A DNA stretch of 64,000 nucleotides, taken from positions 930,001 through 994,000 of the forward strand of contig NZ_JASTLB010000001.1 in NCBI RefSeq assembly GCF_030499535.1. Direction: 5' to 3'. The DNA is from Streptomyces sp. TG1A-8. GTDB taxonomy: Bacteria; Actinomycetota; Actinomycetes; Streptomycetales; Streptomycetaceae. Both the position numbers and the translations under genes were made by a program. The notes under the pieces were generated by a model. The model did no database searches, was not told where the DNA came from, and was given only the letters and a program-made list of their open reading frames with translations. Below are positions 8,153 through 16,579 of the stretch, one piece after another; the first letter of the stretch is position 1, and the number at the start of each line of letters is the position of its first letter.

Positions 8153-9232
8153 GTGGGCGCGGTACGGATCGACGGGAACACACTGCGGTTGCGCGGCGGG
8201 GTGGCGGTGCGGTTCGTCCGCACGCTGCGACTGCCCGAGACGGGCACGCACCCGCTGCCGCCGGGGCTGGGCGAGTTCCCGGTCCGGCGGGTCGCCGACC
8301 ACGCCGACCGGGTCCCCGGGGAGTGGCGGGCGCGCGGCGGCGTGATGCTGCCGGTGCACCTGCGCGAGGCGATGTGGCTGAGCTTCGCCGGTACGACGGA
8401 ACCGGCCGCCCTCCAGGTCGGGGTGGGCAGGGTGTGCGCCGTGTCGGGCGGCCCGTGGAGCGACCGGCTGCGCCGCGACCCGCAGAACTACGTGGTGCTG
8501 CCCCGCCAGCCCTGGCTGGACGGCATCAACTCCGGCACCGGGACGGTCCGCCAGTTCGTCGCCGTGCCGCTCGGGCTCGGTGCGACCGTGGAGGGGCAGG
8601 TCACCGGCGAGGAGGTGTGGGGCGGAGTACAACTGCAGGCGTTCCCGCTGGGACAGGACGTGCTGGCCGGGTGGCGGCGCCGGGAGCAGGAGCGGCTGCG
8701 CGCCCGGCACCGGGCGCCCGGGGTGTCCGCCGGCCCCGGCGCACCGCCGCCGGCCCCCGGTGCCTTCGGGACGCCCGCGCCCGTGGCGGCCGCCCCCGGC
8801 GGGCCGCCGCCGCCCGCCCCGGCGGCGGCCGGGGCTCCCCCGCGGCGGGCGGCGGCCATGGGGCTGGGCGTCGGCGGCACGATGCGCCAAGAGGTCCACC
8901 AGGACGACCGGCCGCTCCCGGACTGGTCCGAAACGCCCGCCGGGCGGGTCTTCGTCCACCTCGTCGCACCCCCGCAGTGGCGCCGCATCACGGGCGAGGC
9001 GCCGCCGCCCTCGCCGGTGGACCGGGCGGCGTACACGAGGGCGGGACTGCCCTGGTACGACCACTACGACGAAGGGGCCGAGGACCTCGCTCCCGCCGAG
9101 GCCCTGACGGCCGTCGAGCCGGTGGGGGCGTGGCTCGGGGACGACCTGGACCCCTGGCAGCAGCCGTCCGCCGGCCAGGTGCTCCCGCTGGGGGACGCAC
9201 CGGGCGAACCGGTCGAGGACGGGCAGTGGTGA
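8153..9232 (+). CDS. Hypothetical protein with a central Pro/Ala-rich linker
   Basis: About 359 residues from the GTG at 8153, which has GGGGGAGGGAG about 9 bases upstream; a GTG at 8111 is in frame but too close to its purine stretch. The N-terminal 185 residues form a compact beta-rich domain (LPVHLREAMWLSF, NYVVLPRQPWLDGINSGTG, VEGQVTGEEVWGGVQLQ). A linker of Pro, Gly and Ala follows at about 190-240. A second globular part contains WSETPAGRVFVHLVAPPQW and a tryptophan-rich acidic tail (WLGDDLDPWQQP). No membrane segment or signal peptide is seen. This looks like a conserved actinobacterial protein of unknown function, possibly integrin-like or a surface-exposed regulator, but I cannot name it. 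Confidence 0.65.
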   Translation: MGAVRIDGNTLRLRGGVAVRFVRTLRLPETGTHPLPPGLGEFPVRRVADHADRVPGEWRARGGVMLPVHLREAMWLSFAGTTEPAALQVGVGRVCAVSGGPWSDRLRRDPQNYVVLPRQPWLDGINSGTGTVRQFVAVPLGLGATVEGQVTGEEVWGGVQLQAFPLGQDVLAGWRRREQERLRARHRAPGVSAGPGAPPPAPGAFGTPAPVAAAPGGPPPPAPAAAGAPPRRAAAMGLGVGGTMRQEVHQDDRPLPDWSETPAGRVFVHLVAPPQWRRITGEAPPPSPVDRAAYTRAGLPWYDHYDEGAEDLAPAEALTAVEPVGAWLGDDLDPWQQPSAGQVLPLGDAPGEPVEDGQW

Positions 9233-9243
9233 GCGCCGGTCCC

Positions 9244-9260
9244 GTTGCGCACGACGCAAC
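9244..9260. terminator. Short stem-loop after the hypothetical gene
   Basis: GTTGCG at 9244-9249 pairs with CGCAAC at 9255-9260 around a 5-base loop, and AGGTTTTG follows. The stem is short for this GC content, so this is a modest candidate. Confidence 0.45.
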
Positions 9261-9344
9261 AGGTTTTGCCGCCCTTGCCTTTGACGGTGGGTCCGCGCCA
9301 TGGTGGCGGTCACGGACGGGGCAACCGACGACCTGAGGTGAGGG

Positions 9345-10559
9345 ATGGACACGGACGGGCGGGCGGCACGGGACCAGGGGCCCGCGGACGGCTGGAGCAG
9401 GCGCCGGTTCGTCGGGGCGGTGGCGGGCACGGCCGCCGTGGTGGTGGTGCCCTCGCCGGCGGCCCCGCCGGCGGGCGGCGCACCGGCCCCCGCCGGGCGG
9501 CCGGCCGCCGTGCCGCCCCGCGGGTCCGCCGGCCCGCGTCCGCTGTACGTCGGCACCTACACCTCCACCGACGGCGGCGGCGCCGGCATCGGCCTGGCCT
9601 CGTACGACCCGGCGACGGGCCGGATCACCGGCTCGGGGACGCTCACCGGGATCCCCGACCCGTCGTACCTCGCGGTCCACCCGGACGGCCGCACGCTGTA
9701 CGCGGTGGATGAGCGCCAGGACGGTGCCGTGACCGCCGTGCGGACGACGGACCGGCGGATCCTGGGCAGCCGGAGCACGGGCGGGGCGGGCCCGTGCCAC
9801 CTGTCGGTGCATCCCGGCGGGCACTGGCTGCTGAGCGCCAACTACACCTCGGGCAGCGTCGCGGTGCACCCCATCGACGCCTCGGGCGCCCTCGGCGAGC
9901 GCACCGCCCTGGTCACGCACAGCACCCCGCCGCCGGGCCCCGGCCAGCAGGGCCCGCACGCGCACCAGTTCCTCACCGCGCCCGGCGGCGGTCACGTCCT
10001 CGCCGTCGACCTGGGCACCGACACCGTCTACAGCTACCGCCTCGACACGGCCTCGGGCACCCTCACCGAGGTCGCCCGGGCCCGCACCCGGCCCGGCGCC
10101 GGACCGCGCCACCTGGCCTTCCACCCGGGCGGGCGGTACGCCTACCTGGCCAACGAGGTGGACGACACGGTCGCCGTCTGCGCCTACGACCCGGCCACCG
10201 GCGGCCTGACGATCGGTGAGCCGCAGGCCACGGGCTCGCAGGGGGGCACCAACTACCCGGCGCAGTTCCTGGTGACCGCGGACGGCTCCCACGCCTTCCT
10301 CGCCAACCGCGGCCACAACAGCATCGCGCGCTACGCCGTCGAGGCGGACGGGGCCCGGCTGCGGCTGCTGGACACGGTGCCGGTGGCCGGGGACTTCCCG
10401 CGGCAGATCGCGTTCTCGCCGGACGGCCGACTGCTGTTCGCGGCGAACCAGCGGTCGGGCACGGTCAGCGTCTTCCACGTCGACGCCGCGAGCGGTGAAC
10501 TCCACCTGGCGGGCGAGCCGTTCGCGTCACCCGTCGCCGTCTGCGCGCTGCCGCTGTAG
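9345..10559 (+). CDS. Exported lactonase family protein (6-phosphogluconolactonase-like beta-propeller)
   Basis: A 404-residue seven-bladed beta-propeller of the YbhE/lactonase family, with repeated blade motifs such as PSYLAVHPDGRTLYAV, CHLSVHPGGHWLLSANY, RHLAFHPGGRYAYLANE and RQIAFSPDGRLLFAANQ. The N-terminus carries a twin-arginine signal, SRRRFVG at residues 18-24, then a hydrophobic stretch and a Pro/Ala-rich spacer, so it should be exported folded. Being outside the cell makes a role in the pentose phosphate path unlikely; an extracellular lactone or sugar-acid hydrolase is more plausible. The ATG at 9345 follows GGTGAGGG. Confidence 0.88.
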   Translation: MDTDGRAARDQGPADGWSRRRFVGAVAGTAAVVVVPSPAAPPAGGAPAPAGRPAAVPPRGSAGPRPLYVGTYTSTDGGGAGIGLASYDPATGRITGSGTLTGIPDPSYLAVHPDGRTLYAVDERQDGAVTAVRTTDRRILGSRSTGGAGPCHLSVHPGGHWLLSANYTSGSVAVHPIDASGALGERTALVTHSTPPPGPGQQGPHAHQFLTAPGGGHVLAVDLGTDTVYSYRLDTASGTLTEVARARTRPGAGPRHLAFHPGGRYAYLANEVDDTVAVCAYDPATGGLTIGEPQATGSQGGTNYPAQFLVTADGSHAFLANRGHNSIARYAVEADGARLRLLDTVPVAGDFPRQIAFSPDGRLLFAANQRSGTVSVFHVDAASGELHLAGEPFASPVAVCALPL

Positions 10560-11252
10560 GGCGCGGGGGCAGGCGGCGCCCGCCCGGGCCAGCAGCGCGT
10601 GCAGGCGTTCGGTGAGCTGCGCGACGTCGTCGGCGGGCGTGTGGAACGGCAGCCGTACGTCGCCGTGGGCGCGGGTGCGTTCGACGCGCAGGGTGAGGCC
10701 GTGCCGGTCCACGGCGAGGGGCACCACACGGGTCGCGGCGTGCAGGCTCCCGGGACGCACCAGCCGGGTGAGCCGCTCGACGGCGTCCGGGTGGGCGCCG
10801 GCGAGGTGGGTCAGCAGCCGGGCCTCGGCGCCGGCCAGCGGGTCGGGCCGGGCGGCGGTGAACTCGTCGGGGCCGACGAGCACGGTACCGGACGGCTGCC
10901 GCAGCACCACCCGGGTGGGCCGCAGGCGCAGCGGGCCGCCGTCGGCCGGGGCGAACCGGCCGGCGAGCCACAGCCGGGCCCGGATCCGCTGCCGCACCGG
11001 GACGGGGGCCACGTCGGCGAACTCCAGCACGGCGGACGGCCCCCCGCGCGGGGCGCGCGACGCGGCTGCGCGCAGGGGGCTGTCGCCGGGCAGGTCGAGG
11101 AGCACCTCGCCGTCGCCGGTCACCGAGTGCGCGCCGAGGTGCTCCTCGCGGACGCCGTCCGCGGTCACCGAGCACGACCACGCGGCGACCGGCACCGAAC
11201 GCGCCCGTTCCCCTGCGCCGGGTCCGGCCGCCCGGTCCTGTGTGTCACCCAT
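10527..11252 (-). CDS. DUF2470 domain protein under iron control
   Basis: A 241-residue protein. The last 90 residues (EARLLTHLAGAHPDAVERL to VAQLTERLHALLARA) match the DUF2470 domain found at the C-terminus of HugZ-type haem-utilisation proteins. The N-terminal half is a split-barrel-like region (GDGEVLLDLPGDSPLRAA) that also recalls HugZ/pyridoxamine-oxidase folds. A role in haem or siderophore-iron handling is inferred. The ATG at 11252 follows a perfect AAGGAGGT, and an iron box at 11265-11283 touches that ribosome-binding site. The 3' end overlaps the convergent lactonase gene by 33 bases. Confidence 0.8.
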   Translation of the reverse strand: MGDTQDRAAGPGAGERARSVPVAAWSCSVTADGVREEHLGAHSVTGDGEVLLDLPGDSPLRAAASRAPRGGPSAVLEFADVAPVPVRQRIRARLWLAGRFAPADGGPLRLRPTRVVLRQPSGTVLVGPDEFTAARPDPLAGAEARLLTHLAGAHPDAVERLTRLVRPGSLHAATRVVPLAVDRHGLTLRVERTRAHGDVRLPFHTPADDVAQLTERLHALLARAGAACPRALQRQRADGDG

Positions 11253-11264
11253 CCCCAGACCTCC

Positions 11265-11283
11265 TTAGGTAAGCCTTGCCTAA
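11265..11283. promoter_or_regulatory. DmdR/IdeR-type iron box
   Basis: TTAGGTAAGCCTTGCCTAA is a 19-bp dyad, with arms TTAGGTAAG and CTTGCCTAA matching in eight of nine pairs. It agrees closely with the DtxR-family iron box (TTAGGTTAGGCTAACCTAA). It ends 13 bases before the DUF2470 start codon, overlaps its Shine-Dalgarno sequence by two bases, and serves no other gene, because the TetR gene upstream reads the same way and ends at 11359. Confidence 0.85.
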
Positions 11284-11358
11284 CTTAGCCGAGATGTGCG
11301 CGCACGCCAACCGCCCCCGCAGCGTGCGCGGGCGTGACCGACGGTCCCGGGCGGCCGC

Positions 11359-11964
11359 CTACGCGAGGACGCCCAGCAGGGCGCGCGCACACAGGTCGCG
11401 CACCTGTTCCCCGGTCAGCTCGTCCTCGCGCAGCCACTCCAGGCAGACGGCCGTGGTGAAGGCGAGCCAGCCGCGCACGGCCAGCCGGACGTGCGGGGCG
11501 GTCCCGAAGCCGGGGCCGAACTCGGGGTCGGCCGCCAGCGCGGCGAGGATCTGCCGCTCCTGGGCGGCCAGGGCGCACCGGTAGGCGCGGCGCACGGCCT
11601 GGTCGCCCGCCGCGTCGGCGCGGTGGAAGGCGCGGAAGCCGTGCGCGTGGGCCCGGACGTAGGCGAGGTAGGTGTCGAGGCCGGCCGCGAGTTGTTCGCG
11701 CACCGGCATCCCGGGCACCGCCGCGGTCATGCGCAGCATCCGCCCGCTCTCGCGCTCCACGACCGCGGCGAAGAAGTCCCGCTTCGTCGGGAAGTAGTGG
11801 TACAGCAGCCCCCGGGAGACCCCGGCGAGCCCGGCGACCCGCTCGATGCGCACGTCGTCGTAGGGGCTCTCCGAGAACAATCGGGCCCCGACCGACAGAA
11901 GCTGTTCACGGCGCTCCTCGGTGCCGAGTCTGCGCCGGGCGCGCTCCCCCTGGTTCGCGGCCAT
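11359..11964 (-). CDS. TetR/AcrR family regulator, divergent from the P450 gene
   Basis: A 201-residue repressor. The N-terminal helix-turn-helix spans about residues 17-62 (EERREQLLSVGARLF, VAGLAGVSRGLLYHYFPTKRDFF) and is followed by an all-helical ligand domain. It is divergent from a CYP102-like P450 gene with 118 bases between start codons. This recalls Bm3R1, the TetR-type repressor of CYP102A1 in Priestia megaterium, so the P450 gene is the likely target and a fatty acid or xenobiotic the likely ligand. Confidence 0.9.
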   Translation of the reverse strand: MAANQGERARRRLGTEERREQLLSVGARLFSESPYDDVRIERVAGLAGVSRGLLYHYFPTKRDFFAAVVERESGRMLRMTAAVPGMPVREQLAAGLDTYLAYVRAHAHGFRAFHRADAAGDQAVRRAYRCALAAQERQILAALAADPEFGPGFGTAPHVRLAVRGWLAFTTAVCLEWLREDELTGEQVRDLCARALLGVLA

Positions 11965-11977
11965 GCGCTCACCTTAC

Positions 11978-11992
11978 TTGACGCCGGTTCAA
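11978..11992. promoter_or_regulatory. Possible operator between TetR and P450 genes
   Basis: TTGACGCCGGTTCAA is an imperfect dyad (TTGA...TTCAA) 14 bases from the TetR start. A second TTGAAC occurs near 12019. The sequence supports only a candidate binding site. Confidence 0.35.
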
Positions 11993-12082
11993 CGGGCGGA
12001 CCACACTGGAACGCGCTATTGAACACGCGTACAACACGCGGGTCGCAGGTCAACCGTCGGCTGGGTCGAGGGAGATCGCGTC

Positions 12083-13612
12083 ATGGCGGAGACGACGGGG
12101 ACCGGGTTGCCCAAGGGGTTCCGGGGCGCCGAGCAGGGCTGGCCCGAACTGCGGCGCATCCCGCACCCGCCGCACCGGGTGCCGCTGCTCGGCGACGTGC
12201 TCGGTGCCGACCGGCACCGGCCGCTGCAGGACTCCATGCGCCTCGCGCGCCGGCTCGGCCCCATCTTCCGGCGCCGGGCCTTCGGCAACGAGTTCGTGTT
12301 CCTGTGGGGTGCCCGGCTGGTCGCCGACCTCGCCGACGAGACGCGGTTCGCCAAGCACGTGGGCCTCGGGGTGGCCAACCTCCGTCCGGTCGCCGGGGAC
12401 GGCCTGTTCACGGCGTACGACCACGAGCCCAACTGGCAGTTGGCGCACGACGTCCTCGCGCCCGGTTTCAGCCGGGAGGCCATGGAGGGCTACCACGGGA
12501 CGATGCTGGCGGTCGCCGCGCGGCTGACCGGCCGCTGGGACCGGGAGCTGGCCGCCGGGCGGACGGTGGACGTACCCGGGGACATGACCAAGCTGACGCT
12601 GGAGACGATCGCGCGGACCGGGTTCGGGCACGACTTCGGCTCGTTCGAACGGGACCGGCCGCACCCCTTCGTCACCGCGATGGTGGGCACCCTCACCCAC
12701 GCGCAGCGGCTGAACAGCGTACCCGTGCCGCTGGTGCCGCTGCTGCTGCGCGGCGCCGCCCGCCGCAACGCGGCCGACATCGCCCGCCTCGACCGCACGG
12801 TCGACGAACTGGTCGCCGCCCGGCGCCGCTCCGGCGGCGGGGACGGCGACCTGCTGGACCGCATGCTCCGCACGGCCCACCCCCGGACCGGGGAGCGGCT
12901 GTCGGCGGAGAACGTCCGCAGGCAGGTGATCACGTTCCTGGTGGCGGGCCACGAGACCACCTCGGGCGCGCTCTCCTTCGCCCTGTACCACCTCGCCCGG
13001 CACCCCGGGATCGCCGCCAGGGCCCGCGCCGAGGTGGACCGGGTCTGGGGCGGCACCCCGGAGCCCGGCTACGACCAGGTCGCCAGGCTGCGCTACGTCC
13101 GCCGGGTGCTGGACGAGTCGCTGCGGCTGTGGCCGACCGCGCCCGCCTTCGCCCGGGAGGCCCGGCAGGACACCGTGCTGGCCGGCGAGCACCCGATGCG
13201 GCGCGGCGCCTGGGCGCTGGTGCTGACGCCGATGCTGCACCGGGATCCGCAGGTGTGGGGCGAGGACGCCGAACGGTTCGACCCCGACCGGTTCGAGGCC
13301 CGGGCCGTACGGGCCCGCCCCCCGCACACCTTCAAGCCGTTCGGGACCGGCGCGCGGGCCTGCATCGGCCGCCAGTTCGCGCTGCACGAGGCGACGCTGG
13401 TCCTCGGCCTGCTGCTGCGCCGCTACGAGCTGCGGATCGACCCGGCCTACCGGCTGCGGGTCACCGAGCGGCTGACACTGATGCCGGAGGGACTGCGCCT
13501 GCGCCTGGAACGGCGCCCGGTGCCCGCGACCGCGCCCAGCGCGGCGGTCGCGGCAGCGGACGACGGCGCCGGATCAGCCGCGCGCCGCCCAGTGCACGGG
13601 GCGGGTGACTGA
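12083..13612 (+). CDS. CYP102-like cytochrome P450 haem domain, no reductase
   Basis: A 509-residue P450. The I-helix motif AGHETTSG starts at residue 288, ExxR is Glu345-Arg348 (ESLR), and the haem-binding FGTGARACIGRQFALHEA has the ligand Cys427. Segments such as HEPNWQLAHDVLAPGFS, GYHGTMLAVA and DMTKLTLETIARTGFG are very close to the haem domain of P450 BM3 (CYP102A1) by memory. Fatty-acid hydroxylation is therefore the best guess. Unlike CYP102A enzymes it stops after the haem domain with a 30-residue Ala-rich tail and no FMN/FAD reductase, so it needs an external electron donor; no ferredoxin or reductase adjoins it. The ATG is at 12083. Confidence 0.93.
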   Translation: MAETTGTGLPKGFRGAEQGWPELRRIPHPPHRVPLLGDVLGADRHRPLQDSMRLARRLGPIFRRRAFGNEFVFLWGARLVADLADETRFAKHVGLGVANLRPVAGDGLFTAYDHEPNWQLAHDVLAPGFSREAMEGYHGTMLAVAARLTGRWDRELAAGRTVDVPGDMTKLTLETIARTGFGHDFGSFERDRPHPFVTAMVGTLTHAQRLNSVPVPLVPLLLRGAARRNAADIARLDRTVDELVAARRRSGGGDGDLLDRMLRTAHPRTGERLSAENVRRQVITFLVAGHETTSGALSFALYHLARHPGIAARARAEVDRVWGGTPEPGYDQVARLRYVRRVLDESLRLWPTAPAFAREARQDTVLAGEHPMRRGAWALVLTPMLHRDPQVWGEDAERFDPDRFEARAVRARPPHTFKPFGTGARACIGRQFALHEATLVLGLLLRRYELRIDPAYRLRVTERLTLMPEGLRLRLERRPVPATAPSAAVAAADDGAGSAARRPVHGAGD

Positions 13613-14429
13613 CCCCGGCAGCCGGGTGCCGACGCTGCCGCGGGCCGCGTTCAGCTGGGGCTGGGTGAGGAAGAAGGCGCCGGTGAGATCGGCGTCGCTC
13701 AGGTCGGCGTCACGCAGATCGGCGCCGATCATGTCGGCCGCGCGCAGGTCGGCGCCGGTGAGGTCGGCGGCGATGAGGCAGGCGCCGCGCAGGCTGGCAC
13801 CGCGCAGGTCGGCGCCCCGCAGCCGGGCGCCGAAGGTCCGCGCCCCGGCGGTCCTTCGCCCTGCCCTTCGCGCCCTTCCTGCCCTTCGCGCCGGCGGCGT
13901 CCGCGCGGATCAACTCGCTGGTGCGCAGCAGGAGGACGTTGACCTCCCGCCGGTGGGCGGCCACGTCCAGCGCGACCAGTGCCCCGGGGGTGCGCAGGCT
14001 GAGCCGTTCGGTGCGCTCCCGTGCCCGGCGCAGGTCGGCGTGGACGGGCCGGGCGGCGTCGAGGCCGAGCGCCTCCGTCAGGTACCAGAGCAGCTCGTGC
14101 AGCTGGCGGACCACGGGGAACACGTCGAACATCCGCCGCGCGCGCTCCGCGGACCCCGAACGCCAGTCCTGCCCGCCGAAGGTGACCTGCGAGACCTTCT
14201 GCCCCGCACCGAAGCAGTCGTAGACCGTGCAGCCGGTGAAGCCCCGCTCCCGCAGGCCGGCGTGGATGCCGCAGCGGTGGTCCTCCCGCAGGTTCGGGCA
14301 GGCCCGGCCCGCGGGTTTGTCGAGGGCGAAGTCCGCCGAGACCGCGAAGGGCAGGGCGACGCAGCACAGCCCGAAGCACTGTGCGCACTCGCCGCGCAGC
14401 CCCGAGCGGTCGGTTGTCTGATCCGGCAT
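13574..14429 (-). pseudogene. Pentapeptide-repeat protein gene with a frameshift
   Basis: Residues 1-190 read from the ATG at 14429: a cysteine-rich head (CAQCFGLCCVALPF, CPNLREDHRCGIHAG, CTVYDCFG) and then a helical segment ending in KGRAKDRRGADL. At about 13842 the frame changes by one. In the next frame the pentapeptide repeats continue (GARLRGADLRGASLRGACL, IAADLTGADLRAADMIGADL) to a TGA at 13574, ending RPVHWAARG. The total, 856 bases, is one more than a multiple of three, so either one base is extra or two are missing. The intact family has about 285 residues. The 3' end overlaps the P450 gene by 39 bases tail to tail. A sequencing error is possible. Confidence 0.8.
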
Positions 14430-14575
14430 GGCGCCCAGCCTACTGATCCGCACCGCTCCCCCTCCTGCCGGCCGGGGGACGCGTCCCGGCGGTCGTGGCG
14501 CCCGTGACCGGCAGCGGCCCGCCCTCTCCGGCACCCGGGCCCCGCGCCCGTCGGCGGACCGTCCGCGGGGACCGT

Positions 14576-15157
14576 TCACACCTCGTCGCGGGCCAGTGCG
14601 AGCAGGCGGTCCAGGACGCGGGGGGCACCGGTGCGCAGGCCGTCGTGCTCGTACTCGTCGGTGACCCAGGTGCGCAGGCCGCGGACCGCGCGGGCCGTGC
14701 GCAGGGAATGCCCCGCGTCCACGAACATGTCGTCGTGGTAGACCACCGCGGCGGCCGGGACCTCGTTGGCGGCCAGGCGCGCCGGGTCGTACAGCGGTTC
14801 CCAGTCGGTGCGGGCGGCGAGCAGGCCGGCCGTCTCGCCGAGGGGGCGCAGGGCCGGGTCGGTGTCGAACGTCCAGGGGTGGACGCTCTCGCCGGTGAAC
14901 AGCACCGGCGCGTCCCCGGCGAGCGCGCGCAGGGCCCGGCCGAGCCAGGCCTGCCGGCCGACGAACCGGTTCGCCCCGAAGCCGGGGCCGCCCTCCAGCT
15001 ACAGCAGCCACGGCAGGTCCCGTCCCGTCCTGTCGTCCGCGACGACCTCCCGGGCGAACAGCTCGACGGTCTCGCCGCCGGGGTCGGCGTGGTCGAGGGG
15101 GACGGTGAAGTGGCGGTCGGTGAGGACGACGCCGGGCCGCCGGTAGCTGAGGCTCAA
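14576..15157 (-). pseudogene. Proline iminopeptidase (alpha/beta hydrolase) remnant
   Basis: The N-terminal segment (LSLSYRRPGVVLTDRHFTVP, from a probable TTG at 15157) reads to DLPWLL. There a TAG at about 15001 replaces the tyrosine codon of the family's WLLYLEGGPG oxyanion motif. The same frame then continues with LEGGPGFGANRF and LGRALR and jumps directly to LAGDAPVLFTGESVHPWTFD and the normal C-terminus (EYEHDGLRTGAPRVLDRLLA). About 230 residues containing the catalytic serine are missing, since the intact enzyme has about 430. The gene thus has both a nonsense mutation and a large internal deletion and cannot be active. Confidence 0.85.
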
Positions 15158-15256
15158 CGGGTCTCCCGGGACGAGGGGGAAGGGACGGCTCCCAGTGGAG
15201 CACACGGACCGTCGCCGGCCGGTCCGCGGGCCGGGGACCGGCCGGCGGACCGCGGC

Positions 15257-16282
15257 TCAGCGGGCGACGAGGCTGGAGCGGCGCACGACCAGCTCGGGCT
15301 GGAGCACCACGCGGCGGTGCTGGTGCCCGGTGGCCCGGCCCTGCTCCTCGGTCTCCTCCAGCAGGAGTTCGGCGGCCAGGGCGCCCATGGTCACGGCGGG
15401 CTGGCGCACGGAGGTCAGCGGTACGGCGGCGGCCGCGGCGAACTCGATGTCGTCGTAGCCGACGATCGCCAGGTCGTCCGGGACCACCACACCGGCCGCG
15501 TACATGGCCTGGAGCACGCCGAGGGCGAGCAGGTCGTTGGCGCAGAACACGGCGGTGGGCCGGTCGGCCAGGCCGAGCAGGCGCGCGCCCGCGTCCCGGC
15601 CGGCGGCCACGTCGAGGCGGTCGGTGGGCAGTTCGCGCAGCGCGTCGGGGCCGAGGCCGGCCTCGGCGAGCGCGCTCAGCGCGCCGGTGCGGCGGTCGCG
15701 CACCTGGTTGAGGCCGGGCGGTCCGCTGACGTAGGCGATCGAACGGTGCCCGGCGTCCACGAGGTGGCGGACCGCGAGGGCCCCGCCGGCCACGTCGTCG
15801 ACGGACACCGAGCACTCGGTGGTGCCCTCGGCGACCCGGTCGACCAGCACGAAGGGGATGCCGTGCCGGCGGAACACCGCGATGTTCCGGCCGGTGGCGT
15901 CGGCCGGGGTCAGCAGCACGCCGCGGACGCGCTGTTCGGCGAACAGGGACAGGTACTCGGCCTCCTCGGCCGCGTTCTGGGCGCTGTTGCAGATCATCAC
16001 GCCGAGTCCGGCGTCCCGGGCGGCCCGCTCGGCGCCGCGAGCCACGTCCACGAAGAACGGGTTGCCCATGTCCAGCACGAGCAGGCCCATGATCCGGCTG
16101 CGGCCCGCGCGGAGCTGGCGCGCGGACTCGCTGCGGACGTAACCGAGCCGGTCGATCGCGGACAGCACCCGTGCACGGGTCTCGCCGGCCACGGTGTCCG
16201 GGCGGTTGATGACGTTCGACACCGTGCCCACGGAGACTCCGGCGGCGCGGGCGACGTCCTTGATACCCACCGACTGGGCCAT
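15257..16282 (-). CDS. LacI family regulator of the rhamnose genes
   Basis: A 341-residue LacI/GalR repressor. The helix-turn-helix and hinge are at residues 5-60 (IKDVARAAGVSVGTVSNVIN, ARQLRAG), followed by a periplasmic-binding-protein-like sensor with CSVSVDDVAGG and VPDDLAIVGYDD. I chose the ATG at 16282, which has GGAGGT about 8 bases upstream. It lies downstream of the rhamnose transporter and mutarotase genes on the same strand and is the obvious candidate to bind the two LacI-type palindromes at 21702-21713 and 21868-21879. The inducer, rhamnose or a rhamnose derivative, is inferred from context. Confidence 0.88.
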   Translation of the reverse strand: MAQSVGIKDVARAAGVSVGTVSNVINRPDTVAGETRARVLSAIDRLGYVRSESARQLRAGRSRIMGLLVLDMGNPFFVDVARGAERAARDAGLGVMICNSAQNAAEEAEYLSLFAEQRVRGVLLTPADATGRNIAVFRRHGIPFVLVDRVAEGTTECSVSVDDVAGGALAVRHLVDAGHRSIAYVSGPPGLNQVRDRRTGALSALAEAGLGPDALRELPTDRLDVAAGRDAGARLLGLADRPTAVFCANDLLALGVLQAMYAAGVVVPDDLAIVGYDDIEFAAAAAVPLTSVRQPAVTMGALAAELLLEETEEQGRATGHQHRRVVLQPELVVRRSSLVAR

Positions 16283-16457
16283 CGGGCAGGGACCTCCAGG
16301 AAGACGAGGGGCGGCGGGTGCGTGGAGGGGGATCCTCACGGGGTGGTCCTCACCGGGGAAAGGACCTTCACATTACCGTCAGGGGCGGCGCGGCGGCCCC
16401 GGCCGGACGGGCCGCGCAAAGTCCGCGGCCCGCGGCGGCGGGGGCGGCGCGCCGGGA

Positions 16458-16492
16458 CGGAGCACCCGCCCGCCGGGCGGGATGGTGCTCCG
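16458..16492. terminator. Strong stem-loop after rhaM
   Basis: CGGAGCACC at 16458-16466 pairs perfectly with 16484-16492. An inner 5-bp stem (CGCCC with GGGCG) forms around a 3-base loop. It lies about 90 bases past the rhaM stop and separates the transporter operon from the LacI gene. Confidence 0.6.
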
Positions 16493-16579
16493 CCCCGCTC
16501 CCCCTCGTGGCGCGGGGCCCGGGACCGCGGCCCGTGGGGTGCCCGGCGCGGCGCCACGAGGTGCGGCTCCTCGGGGGGT

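Noticed and set aside
6362..9556. A 1064-codon minus-strand open frame
   Set aside because: It runs antisense across three well-supported genes (FBP, FUSC, hypothetical) and has no recognisable domain.
16283..16457. Promoter and operator of the rhamnose LacI gene
   Set aside because: I looked for a TTGNNN/TANNNT pair or a TGAAACGTTTCA-like site and found none convincing enough to annotate.
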